A stretch of 64,000 nucleotides of DNA. Source: Sediminicola sp. (GTDB lineage: Bacteria > Bacteroidota > Bacteroidia > Flavobacteriales > Flavobacteriaceae). The notes under the pieces are model-generated. The model saw nothing but the letters and a program-made list of their open reading frames with translations. It was not told the origin of the DNA and made no database searches. The DNA lies in contig JAHEND010000007.1 in NCBI GenBank assembly GCA_024643325.1, positions 34,772 to 98,771 of the forward strand. Reading direction: 5' to 3'. How positions within the stretch are numbered: the stretch's first letter is position 1; each line of letters starts with the position of its first letter. The position numbers and the translations under genes are program-made. Positions 26,934 to 34,909 of this stretch are shown in pieces.

Positions 26934-27428
26934 TTACAACTTTATTTTATTTTTCATAGCCTCCACTACCTTATAAGCAGCAGGGCAAATAGGAATGTTT
27001 TTTTGAGTAATAGCTGTAATCTGATGAAACTTCTTGCGGTTGGTGTGCGGAAATTCACTACAGGCTTTGGGCCTGTGGTCATATATGCTGCAATAATTAT
27101 CTGCCCCTAGAAAGGCACAAGGGACTTGTTGCAACACATAATCATTGTCTTCATCTACTTTCAAATATTGAGATACAAACTGAGCAGATTTCATCTTTAG
27201 GTGCTTGGCTATTCGATCAATATCTGCGCGGGTAAAAAGGGGCCCTGTAGTTTTACAACAATTGGCACAACTCAAACAATCTACCGAATCAAAAACAGTA
27301 TCATGAAGCTCTTGCATCATATAATCTAACTGCTTAGGCGGCTTCTTTTTGAGTTTGGCAAAGTAGGCAGCGGTCTCTTTAGAAGACTCCTTGGCCAGTT
27401 TAGGCAATTTTTTTAAAAATTCATCCAT
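26934..27428 (-). CDS. YkgJ-type cysteine-cluster protein
   Basis: 164 residues. The cluster is CLSCANCC near residue 51, followed by PCAFL, NYCSIYDHRPKACSEFP and PICPAA. This is the CxxCxxxC-type zinc or iron chelating domain of the YkgJ family, whose biochemical role is unclear. The first 45 residues are helical and lysine-rich. The gene probably shares a transcript with the sterol-desaturase-family gene that follows. Confidence 0.85.
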   Translation of the reverse strand: MDEFLKKLPKLAKESSKETAAYFAKLKKKPPKQLDYMMQELHDTVFDSVDCLSCANCCKTTGPLFTRADIDRIAKHLKMKSAQFVSQYLKVDEDNDYVLQQVPCAFLGADNYCSIYDHRPKACSEFPHTNRKKFHQITAITQKNIPICPAAYKVVEAMKNKIKL

Positions 27429-27516
27429 GGATAAAAAAAGAAAGTCTTTATAAAATTAGACGCAATCATTTGGGTTAAAAATAAGACATTTGTAGCGCTC
27501 AAAAAATTATAAACCA

Positions 27517-28218
27517 ATGGATGTTTTTGGAAACGCTTTATTAGATTATTGGAACGGAATAGCCACAGAAAATATTTTGACTTACTCCAATTTAGAAGAC
27601 ACTGATGAAATTCCTTTGGAGTACCTTTTTAGAGACTACAAACAAATGCCTGCTCTAGAAAAAAAAGCACTCAAGAACTGCAAGGGGGCTATCTTAGATT
27701 TAGGTGCTGGCGCAGGGTCTCACGCCCTTTATCTACAACAGCAACACAAAAGCGTTACAGCTTTAGACATCTCACAGGGCGCTGCAGAGGTGTGTAAATT
27801 AAGAGGGATAAAAAACGTATTTTGTGAAAATCTATTTGATCACAACCTTAAATACGACACTGTACTGCTCCTTATGAACGGCACAGGACTGGCTGGCACA
27901 TTAAAAGGTTTGGGGCCATTTTTAGAGCAGCTTAAAAAACTTTTAAACCCAAATGGGCAAATCCTAGTGGAGGGGACAGACATACTCTATATGTTTGAAT
28001 CCGATGAAGAAGACGGAGGCTACTGGGTACCTGACCAGGGAGATTATTACGGAGAACTTCGCTTTACCATGCGTTATAAAGACCAAATAACATCAGAATT
28101 TCCATGGCTCTATTTGGACTACAATACCTTAGCCAGAGCAGCGCAATACCACGGATTTAAAACAGCCCTTGTGATGGAAGGCCCACAAGACAATTATTTG
28201 GCCAAACTCAGCTTTTAA
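27517..28218 (+). CDS. Class I SAM-dependent methyltransferase
   Basis: 233 residues with methyltransferase motif I, ILDLGAGAGSHAL (59-71), motif II TALDIS and motif IV-like LLLMNGTGLAGT. The C-terminal half has GYWVPDQGDYYGEL. The fold is clear; the acceptor substrate is not. Its stop is five bases from the convergent queE stop. Confidence 0.85.
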   Translation: MDVFGNALLDYWNGIATENILTYSNLEDTDEIPLEYLFRDYKQMPALEKKALKNCKGAILDLGAGAGSHALYLQQQHKSVTALDISQGAAEVCKLRGIKNVFCENLFDHNLKYDTVLLLMNGTGLAGTLKGLGPFLEQLKKLLNPNGQILVEGTDILYMFESDEEDGGYWVPDQGDYYGELRFTMRYKDQITSEFPWLYLDYNTLARAAQYHGFKTALVMEGPQDNYLAKLSF

Positions 28219-28223
28219 GGGAA

Positions 28224-28853
28224 TTAAGGAATGTTAAGGTATTTATGGGTTTGCAAAGACACTTTCCAAGCTGGATTGGCCATGACAAAATCTACAATCA
28301 TAGGAACTACCTTGTCTTTTACACTCCATTCAGGCTGTAAAAACAAATGACAATTAGGCCCTACCTTTGCGGCCTGCTCTTGGGCAAACTCTAAATCATG
28401 CTTGTTAAAAACAATCACTTTAAGTTCGTGGGCTTCTTTGTAAATAGGTGCTAAAGGCAATTTATTTTTCTTGGGAGAAAGACAAATCCAATCCCACTCC
28501 CCTGTCAGTTCATAGGCCCCAGAGGTTTCAATATGGGTTTGCAAACCCGCTTCTTTTAAACCGGTTGTTACGGGTCCCATATCCCAAGTAAGCGGTTCTC
28601 CTCCAGTAATGACAATGGTTTTGTAAGGACTAGCATCTTGGATAATTTTTTCTATCGCCGTAGGCGGATGCTTTTCAGCATCCCAACTCTCCTTTACGTC
28701 ACACCAATGACAGCCCACATCACAACCGCCAACCCTAATAAAATAGGCGGCAGTACCTTTGTGGTAGCCCTCTCCTTGAATCGTGTAAAACGCCTCCATT
28801 AAAGGCAAATAAAGGCCCTTGTTCACCGCGTTTAAAATATCCTGCTCTTTCAT
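28224..28853 (-). CDS. queE: 7-carboxy-7-deazaguanine synthase
   Basis: Radical SAM enzyme of queuosine and deazapurine synthesis. The 209 residues include FYTIQGEGYHKGTAAYFIR, the cluster motif CDVGCHWC (Cx3Cx2C, which is the QueE form), TGGEPL and LSPKKN. A -7 box TATCTTTG ends only four bases before the ATG, so the transcript may begin at the start codon. Other queuosine genes are not in the window. Confidence 0.93.
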   Translation of the reverse strand: MKEQDILNAVNKGLYLPLMEAFYTIQGEGYHKGTAAYFIRVGGCDVGCHWCDVKESWDAEKHPPTAIEKIIQDASPYKTIVITGGEPLTWDMGPVTTGLKEAGLQTHIETSGAYELTGEWDWICLSPKKNKLPLAPIYKEAHELKVIVFNKHDLEFAQEQAAKVGPNCHLFLQPEWSVKDKVVPMIVDFVMANPAWKVSLQTHKYLNIP

Positions 28854-28857
28854 GCCG

Positions 28858-28865
28858 CAAAGATA
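28858..28865 (-). promoter_or_regulatory. queE -7 box, apparently leaderless
   Basis: TATCTTTG on minus, ending four bases before ATG at 28853. The predicted start of transcription falls on the start codon. Confidence 0.5.
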
Positions 28866-28919
28866 TTAGAATTAGATTACTTTTACGGGACTATTTTATC
28901 TAATTAAATGCCTTCTTTC

Positions 28920-29471
28920 ATGAATAAATATTTTCTCTTTTTTGCAGTTATTGGTTTAACAATTGTAGGTTGTTCCTCTAAAAATGATCCTTTCAACATT
29001 TCTGAAGGAAAGGTGGGCAAATTTCACAAAGCAGACGCTATAAAAGACTTGTACGCTATTTTTGCCAACGACTCAATAGTGGGAGATTCTATCGCTATTT
29101 CCAATGGCATTATCGGATCTAGAATTAGTGTTTTTGAAAAAGGGGGAGCTCCATTACTTCATTTAAATCCTGTTCAGGATTCTATTTCTGTCATAGGAAG
29201 TATTAGGGTGTTAGACAAGCGTTATAAAACAGATAAAGGAATTAGTTTAGAAAGCACTTTTAAAGAAGTCTCTAATGCCTATTCCATAGATAAGATCCAA
29301 ACCACTTTTAGCAGTGTGATTGTTTCTTTTAAAGGATCAGAAGTGTATGTAACTATAGACAGGAAAGAACTTCCTGAGGATTTAAGATATGGAATCATTG
29401 AAAATTTGGACGCTATTCAAATTCCACAAGAAGCCCCTATCAAAAATCTAATGATTAGTTGGCAGCGTTAA
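28920..29471 (+). CDS. Hypothetical lipoprotein
   Basis: Not recognised. 183 residues from the ATG at 28920 (an ATG four codons earlier is also in frame). The signal MNKYFLFFAVIGLTIVGC gives a lipobox with Cys18. The mature part is soluble, with repeated beta-like segments and SISVIGSIRVLDKRYKTDKG. The gene ends one base before the hydrolase start, so the two are likely cotranscribed. Confidence 0.72.
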   Translation: MNKYFLFFAVIGLTIVGCSSKNDPFNISEGKVGKFHKADAIKDLYAIFANDSIVGDSIAISNGIIGSRISVFEKGGAPLLHLNPVQDSISVIGSIRVLDKRYKTDKGISLESTFKEVSNAYSIDKIQTTFSSVIVSFKGSEVYVTIDRKELPEDLRYGIIENLDAIQIPQEAPIKNLMISWQR

Positions 29472-29472
29472 T

Positions 29473-30318
29473 ATGAGTGCTAAAGCCTTAAAAATACTTG
29501 CTCTTGCGTACGGCACCTACTTTAATTTTATCGCAGTTTTTTCTAAGAAAAAAGCGGCTATAAAAGCATTTACTTTATTTTGCACGCCTCGAAAGGGCAA
29601 GCTACTACCCCATCAAAAGGACTACCTCAACCAATTTAACAAAGAAGTTGTTTCAGTGGTTGACCACAAAATTCAAACCTACCATTGGAAAGAAAGTGAT
29701 GGGCCCACTGTATTGCTTTGCCATGGTTGGGAAAGCAATGCTTTTAGATGGAGAAACCTCATTGAAAAGCTTCAGGCCAAAGGATTTCATATCATTAGCT
29801 TTGACGCTCCTGGACATGGAGCCTCTTCAGGGGCGCATTTACATGTCCCCATTTATGAAGCATGTACCAGTGAACTGATCAAAAAATACCAACCCAAATA
29901 TGTCATAGGTCATTCTATAGGAGGTTTAGCCCTATTGTACAGTCTGTATAAATCTCCTCAAGAATCTGTTGAGAAAGTAGTGAGCCTTGGTGCGCCATCT
30001 GACTTAGAAGATATTATGAACAACTACCAAAAACTAGTTGGTTTCAACCAAAGAGTTTTAGATGGGTTAGACCGCTATTTCCAGGAACGATTCTCTTTTG
30101 GAATAGATGAATTCTCTATGGCCAAACTCATTAAATCTGTAAACAAAAAAGGCTTAATTGTCCACGATCTAGGAGACAGAATAGCCCCTTATCAAGCGGC
30201 TGTAGCCATACATGCCAATTGGCAAAACGCCCAACTAATCACTACAGAAGGTTTGGGACATTCCCTTCACCAAGATCAGGTAAACGATCAGATCATTTCA
30301 TTTTTAGAAGCCTCTTAA
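29473..30318 (+). CDS. Alpha/beta hydrolase
   Basis: 281 residues. Oxyanion motif CHGWESN near residue 83, DAPGHGAS at 111-118 and nucleophile elbow GHSIGG (Ser148) are seen, with the catalytic His likely in GLGHSLH near the end and Asp in HDLGD. It is a cytosolic serine hydrolase of unknown substrate. It starts directly after the lipoprotein gene and is followed by the VOC gene 11 bp later. Confidence 0.85.
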   Translation: MSAKALKILALAYGTYFNFIAVFSKKKAAIKAFTLFCTPRKGKLLPHQKDYLNQFNKEVVSVVDHKIQTYHWKESDGPTVLLCHGWESNAFRWRNLIEKLQAKGFHIISFDAPGHGASSGAHLHVPIYEACTSELIKKYQPKYVIGHSIGGLALLYSLYKSPQESVEKVVSLGAPSDLEDIMNNYQKLVGFNQRVLDGLDRYFQERFSFGIDEFSMAKLIKSVNKKGLIVHDLGDRIAPYQAAVAIHANWQNAQLITTEGLGHSLHQDQVNDQIISFLEAS

Positions 30319-30329
30319 ACTTTAATATT

Positions 30330-30758
30330 ATGGAACAAAAAGTAACACCATTTCATATTGCCATCCCGGTACACAATCTAGAAGAATGTCGAAGTTTTTA
30401 CAAAGAGATATTAGATTGCGAGGAAGGCAGAAGCAGTGATCACTGGGTAGATTTCAACTTATTTGGACACCAGTTAGTGATTCACTACAAAGAAAAAAGT
30501 CCAGACCACGACTTACACACCAATGCAGTAGATGGGAAAAATGTTCCCGTGCCTCATTATGGCGTGGTGCTCCCTTGGGATACTTTTGAATCCTTTGCAG
30601 CCGGATTAAAAGCAAAAGGCGTCTCGTTTATCATTGAACCTTACATACGTTTTAAAGGTATGGTGGGTGAACAAGCCACGATGTTTTTTCTAGATCCAGC
30701 TGGAAATGCGCTGGAATTTAAAGCCTTTAAAGACATGGATCAATTGTTTGCGAAGTAA
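30330..30758 (+). CDS. VOC family (glyoxalase-fold) protein
   Basis: 142 residues from the ATG at 30330; the frame is open upstream inside the hydrolase gene, but [14 protein letters not shown] is the expected first strand. It has two beta-alpha-beta-beta-beta modules, with [20 protein letters not shown] and [13 protein letters not shown], and candidate metal ligands in His and Glu at strand starts. It could be a dioxygenase, lyase or resistance protein; the substrate is not known. Confidence 0.82.
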   Translation: MEQKVTPFHIAIPVHNLEECRSFYKEILDCEEGRSSDHWVDFNLFGHQLVIHYKEKSPDHDLHTNAVDGKNVPVPHYGVVLPWDTFESFAAGLKAKGVSFIIEPYIRFKGMVGEQATMFFLDPAGNALEFKAFKDMDQLFAK

Positions 30759-30793
30759 AAAAAAAGGCCGCCAAATGGGCAGCCTTTTTTTTT
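30757..30793. terminator. Bidirectional terminator
   Basis: A-run, GGCCGCC, AAAT loop, GGGCAGCC and T-run (one mismatch) between the VOC gene and folD, which converge. Confidence 0.85.
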
Positions 30794-30794
30794 A

Positions 30795-31679
30795 CTAATT
30801 TCTTGCTCTATGGCGCTCTCTGGCCAATAGGGTGTTTTTTAAAAGCATGGCAATAGTCATAGGACCCACCCCTCCAGGAACTGGAGTAATATGAGAAGCC
30901 TTTTTAGACACATTTTCAAAATCTACATCTCCAGTTATATAATAGCCTTTTTCCAAACTATCATCTGCAACTCTTGTAATTCCTACGTCAATCACTACAG
31001 CACCCTCTTTAACCATTTCTGCTTTTAAGAAATTAGGCACCCCTAGAGCAGAGATCACAATGTCTGCCTGAGAAATAATCTGAGTAATATTTTTAGTGTG
31101 GCTATGTGTAAGTGTAACTGTTGAATTCCCTGGCCACCCCTTTCTTCCCATGAGAATACTCATGGGTCTTCCCACAATATGACTTCTTCCAATCACCACG
31201 GTATGCTTACCTTTGGTGTCTACTTGGTATCTTTCTAAAAGCTCTAGTATTCCGAATGGCGTAGCAGGAATAAATGTACTCATGTCCAAAGCCATCTTCC
31301 CGAAGTTCATAGGATGAAATCCATCTACGTCTTTATCTGGATCAATAGCCATTAATACAGACTGGGTATCTATTTGCTCAGGCAGAGGGAGTTGTACAAT
31401 AAAACCATCTATCTCAGGGTTTTCATTGAGCTTCTTAATTTCTTTTAAAAGTTCTACTTCAGAGGTAGTAGAGGGTAATCTCAGTAGTGTAGATTCAAAA
31501 CCAACACGCTCGCATGACCTCACCTTACTCCCTACATATGTCAATGAAGCACCGTCGTTTCCTACAATAACTGCAGCTAAATGAGGAACTTTTTCTCCTC
31601 TGGCTTTCATGTCAGAAACGGCATTAGCAATTTCATCCTTAATGTCGTTAGACACTTTTTTTCCATCTAATAATTCCAT
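30795..31679 (-). CDS. folD: Bifunctional methylenetetrahydrofolate dehydrogenase/cyclohydrolase
   Basis: One-carbon metabolism: interconverts methylene-, methenyl- and 10-formyl-tetrahydrofolate. 294 residues. Signature motifs are YVGSKVRSCERVGF (with the cyclohydrolase Lys), GFIVQLPLPEQID, DKDVDGFHPMNFGK, VVIGRSHIVGRPM and TPVPGGVGPMTIAML. It lies 20 bp after ffh on the same strand, and probably shares its promoter. Confidence 0.95.
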   Translation of the reverse strand: MELLDGKKVSNDIKDEIANAVSDMKARGEKVPHLAAVIVGNDGASLTYVGSKVRSCERVGFESTLLRLPSTTSEVELLKEIKKLNENPEIDGFIVQLPLPEQIDTQSVLMAIDPDKDVDGFHPMNFGKMALDMSTFIPATPFGILELLERYQVDTKGKHTVVIGRSHIVGRPMSILMGRKGWPGNSTVTLTHSHTKNITQIISQADIVISALGVPNFLKAEMVKEGAVVIDVGITRVADDSLEKGYYITGDVDFENVSKKASHITPVPGGVGPMTIAMLLKNTLLARERHRARN

Positions 31680-31699
31680 AGAACCTACTTAATTTTATA

Positions 31700-33037
31700 T
31701 TAACGCATGCCACCAAGGCCACTCATCATTTGCATCATTTTTTTACCACCACCACCTTGCATCATCTTCATCATTTTAGACATCTGGTCAAATTGCTTTA
31801 ACAGTTGATTTACGTCTTGTATTGTCCTACCACTCCCTTTCGCTATACGTTTTTTTCTACTGGCGTCTAACTTAGTGGGCTGGCTTCGCTCCAATGGGGT
31901 CATAGAGTGAATGATCGCTTCTATATGTTTAAAAGCGTCGTCGTCTATATCTAGACCCTTAAGTGCTTTTCCAGCACCTGGAATCATCCCCATAAGGTCT
32001 TTTAAATTACCCATCTTCTTAATCTGTTGGATCTGGGTGAGGAAGTCGTCAAAACCAAAGGTGTTTTTTGCAATTTTCTTTTGAATCTTTCTAGCCTCTT
32101 CTTCGTCAAACTGATCCTGTGCGCGCTCTACAAGAGAGACCACATCTCCCATTCCAAGAATACGGTCTGCCATACGCTCTGGATAGAACACATCTAAAGC
32201 CTCCATTTTCTCTCCAGTACCTATAAATTTAATAGGCTTGGTCACCACAGACTTAATAGAAATAGCTGCACCCCCTCGAGTATCTCCGTCTAACTTAGTC
32301 AAAATAACTCCATCAAAATTTAAGACATCGTGAAAGGCTTTAGCGGTGTTCACCGCATCCTGACCGGTCATGGAATCTACCACAAACAGAGTTTCACTTG
32401 GCGTGATTGCTTTATGGATATTGGCAATTTCTTCCATCATAGCCTCATCTACCGCTAATCTACCTGCAGTATCTATAATCACTAAGTTGTGACCATTGGC
32501 TTTAGCATGGGCTATACCCGCTTGTGCTATGGCTACTGGATTAGATTCTTCCTTATTTGAATATACTGAAACACCTATTTGATCTCCTACAACGTGCAAC
32601 TGATCAATAGCCGCTGGCCTATACACATCACAAGCCACTAAAAGAGGATTTTTAGATTTCTTTGATTTTAAATACAAGGCCAACTTACCGGAAAAAGTAG
32701 TCTTACCAGATCCCTGAAGACCAGCCATTAAAATAACAGATGGGTTATCTGAAAGATTTAAACCTACAGATTCCCCTCCCATGAGCTGGGTCAATTCATC
32801 TTTAACCAGCTTAACCATAAGCTGACCTGGCTGAAGACTCGTTAGTACCTGCTGACCTAATGCTTTTTCTCTAACGGTATTGGTGAATTCTTTAGCAATT
32901 TTAAAGTTAACATCTGCATCTAATAAGGCACGCCTTACTTCTTTAAGAGTCTCTGCAACGTTAATCTCTGTAATCTGACCATGCCCCTTTAAAACATGAA
33001 GGGCTTTGTCTAGTTTTTCGCTTAAATTATCGAACAT
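31700..33037 (-). CDS. ffh: Signal recognition particle protein Ffh
   Basis: GTPase that targets membrane proteins to the translocon together with 4.5S RNA and FtsY. 445 residues. N-domain, G-domain with GLQGSGKTTFSGKLA, VACDVYRPAAIDQL and DTAGRLA, then a methionine-rich M domain ending in MMKMMQ and MMSGLGGMR. Promoter -7 box TAAATTTG precedes it. Its gene precedes folD, as in several Flavobacteriia. Confidence 0.96.
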   Translation of the reverse strand: MFDNLSEKLDKALHVLKGHGQITEINVAETLKEVRRALLDADVNFKIAKEFTNTVREKALGQQVLTSLQPGQLMVKLVKDELTQLMGGESVGLNLSDNPSVILMAGLQGSGKTTFSGKLALYLKSKKSKNPLLVACDVYRPAAIDQLHVVGDQIGVSVYSNKEESNPVAIAQAGIAHAKANGHNLVIIDTAGRLAVDEAMMEEIANIHKAITPSETLFVVDSMTGQDAVNTAKAFHDVLNFDGVILTKLDGDTRGGAAISIKSVVTKPIKFIGTGEKMEALDVFYPERMADRILGMGDVVSLVERAQDQFDEEEARKIQKKIAKNTFGFDDFLTQIQQIKKMGNLKDLMGMIPGAGKALKGLDIDDDAFKHIEAIIHSMTPLERSQPTKLDASRKKRIAKGSGRTIQDVNQLLKQFDQMSKMMKMMQGGGGKKMMQMMSGLGGMR

Positions 33038-33057
33038 ATGGGCTGAATATTAAAAAA

Positions 33058-33065
33058 CAAATTTA
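33058..33065 (-). promoter_or_regulatory. ffh -7 box
   Basis: TAAATTTG on minus, 20 bases before the ATG at 33037. Confidence 0.5.
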
Positions 33066-33091
33066 AGAAAACACCCGATAAAAATACAGTT

Positions 33092-33967
33092 CTAATCCAC
33101 TTTCTTTGAAAAGTACATCAGAAATATATGGGGAATGGTCAAGGCGGTTAAAAAGGCAAAAAACAGGGAGAGTTCTAATGTGTAGTAATGCTGTATAATT
33201 AGAAAGTAGATCCCTAAAGACAATACTGCCATGGCCCAATACAACCAGCTAGACTTCACAAACATTACAAATCCTTTAAAATCCCTACGACCGTATAAAA
33301 AATTCATTTGATCAAGCAAAGAGGGCAAAGAATGCCAGAAAATAAAATATATAGCAAAAGCCCATAATAAAGTGGTACTGTTAAATACTACAAAAAAGAC
33401 CAACAAATAAAAGAGCTGACGCACCTTAAAAGAACCATCAAACTTTGAGTAATATCTGATTGTGTATATTAATAAAGTGATCATTATAAATACATACAGC
33501 AGCGCTCTCAATACCGAAGCGCTAAACCAATAACCACTAATATCTGCGATAATTTCAGTCACGAGTATTGAATGAGCGTTAAATAGCAAAAAAAATACCA
33601 CCATTCCATAACTCATCATGAAAATCTTAGATACATATCCAGCATTAGAGAGATAAGGCTCCCAATGCTGCTCCCCAAAATGATAAGCACTAAATAAAAC
33701 AAACAAAGCAAGGGTAACACTTGGAAATTGCATTAATAGGAAAGCAACCACAAAAATACTAAGCACATAAAACAATAGCATGACCCAATTTTTAGATAAA
33801 ATAGGATACTTTTTCAATGTTTTTTCTCCTACGCCAAGGTCGTTAGCGCCATGTAAAATTCCCAAACTCAATATAAAGAAATATGCTATGTAATCTTCTA
33901 ACACATCTGTAAAGAAAACAGAGAGCCAAAGCGTAAAAAAAGTGAGTATTAACTTAATATTTTTCAA
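33092..33967 (-). CDS. blh: Beta-carotene 15,15'-dioxygenase (Brp/Blh family)
   Basis: Cleaves beta-carotene to two retinal molecules, the chromophore of proteorhodopsin. 291 residues with about eight hydrophobic helices. Candidate iron ligands match the family pattern: His39 in HGANDLG, His95 in SAYHFGEQHW, His211 in FWHSLPS and His279 in TIPHIF. The second His of the family's HxxxH is Ser215 here, which may be a normal variant in this lineage. It is divergent from the proteorhodopsin gene across a 141-bp gap. Carotenoid synthesis genes are not in the window. Confidence 0.9.
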   Translation of the reverse strand: MKNIKLILTFFTLWLSVFFTDVLEDYIAYFFILSLGILHGANDLGVGEKTLKKYPILSKNWVMLLFYVLSIFVVAFLLMQFPSVTLALFVLFSAYHFGEQHWEPYLSNAGYVSKIFMMSYGMVVFFLLFNAHSILVTEIIADISGYWFSASVLRALLYVFIMITLLIYTIRYYSKFDGSFKVRQLFYLLVFFVVFNSTTLLWAFAIYFIFWHSLPSLLDQMNFLYGRRDFKGFVMFVKSSWLYWAMAVLSLGIYFLIIQHYYTLELSLFFAFLTALTIPHIFLMYFSKKVD

Positions 33968-33986
33968 TATAATAATTATTTAAGAT

Positions 33987-33994
33987 CAAAATTA
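33987..33994 (-). promoter_or_regulatory. blh -7 box
   Basis: TAATTTTG on minus, 19 bases before the blh ATG. No TTG at -33. Confidence 0.45.
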
Positions 33995-34108
33995 TTAAAA
34001 TATTATTTCCTAGGGCTTGTTTTTATCATATTATTGTTTAAATTTATCAAGATTTTATTAAACATTTTATTGAAGTCAAAAAAAACATTAACCTAAAACC
34101 TAATTATT

Positions 34109-34837
34109 ATGCTAAATTTATTTGCATCCCTTCCATTAGCAGCTCAGATGGCTACTGATGATTATGTAGGATTTACATTCTTTGTTGGATGTATGGCCAT
34201 GATGGCTGCCTCTGCCTTTTTCTTCTTATCCATGAATGGATTTGACAAAAAATGGAGAACTTCTATTTTGGTCTCTGGACTAATTACTTTCATTGCCGCT
34301 GTACACTATTGGTACATGAGAGACTACTGGGCAGACTTTGGAGAATCACCCACTTTCTTCAGGTATGTAGACTGGATTTTAACAGTTCCATTAATGTGCG
34401 TTGAATTCTATTTAATTCTCAAGGCAGCTGGAGCTAAAAAGTCACTTATGTGGCGTATGATTTTCTTCTCTGTAATCATGTTGGTAACAGGATACATTGG
34501 AGAAGCTGTAAACAGAGAGATGGCTCAAATTTGGGGTCTAATTTCAGGATTAGCTTACTTTGCCATTGTGTATGATATCTGGTTTGGTGAGGCTAAAAAA
34601 CTAGCAGAAGCAGCAGGTGGAGCGGTCTTAAGTGCGCACAAAACCTTATGCTGGTTTGTACTAGTAGGATGGGCTATTTATCCAATTGGATATATGGCAG
34701 GTACACCAGGATGGTACGATGGTATTTTTGGTGGATTAGATCTAGATATAGTCTACAACATTGGAGATGCTGTAAACAAGATAGGATTTGGATTAGTAAT
34801 CTACGGATTAGCAGTAGCTAAGTCTGAAGAAAAATAA
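34109..34837 (+). CDS. Proteorhodopsin (light-driven proton pump)
   Basis: 242 residues, seven transmembrane helices. Key residues: retinal Lys224 (DAVNKIGFG), proton acceptor Asp88 with Thr92 and donor Glu99 (RYVDWILTVPLMCVEF, the DTE motif of proton pumps), Arg85 and His66 (the Asp-stabilising histidine). Met96 at the tuning position equals Met or Leu of green-absorbing forms rather than Gln of blue forms. Retinal is supplied by the divergent blh. The first 18 residues may be a cleaved signal. Own strong terminator follows. No TAnnTTTG box is seen upstream. Confidence 0.98.
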   Translation: MLNLFASLPLAAQMATDDYVGFTFFVGCMAMMAASAFFFLSMNGFDKKWRTSILVSGLITFIAAVHYWYMRDYWADFGESPTFFRYVDWILTVPLMCVEFYLILKAAGAKKSLMWRMIFFSVIMLVTGYIGEAVNREMAQIWGLISGLAYFAIVYDIWFGEAKKLAEAAGGAVLSAHKTLCWFVLVGWAIYPIGYMAGTPGWYDGIFGGLDLDIVYNIGDAVNKIGFGLVIYGLAVAKSEEK

Positions 34838-34858
34838 TTCACTCATAACACAAGTAAG

Positions 34859-34889
34859 AAAAGGCGGCCCATGGGCCGCCTTTTTTTTT
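34859..34889. terminator. Bidirectional terminator after proteorhodopsin
   Basis: GGCGGCCCATGGGCCGCC (34863-34880) is a perfect 18-base palindrome flanked by an A-run and a T-run. It can also end the convergent argS transcript. Confidence 0.9.
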
Positions 34890-34909
34890 ACCGCTACTGC
34901 AAATTTTTA

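Noticed and set aside
34109..34837. Sodium- or chloride-pumping rhodopsin
   Set aside because: Residues Asp88, Thr92 and Glu99 form the DTE proton-pump motif, not NDQ or NTQ.
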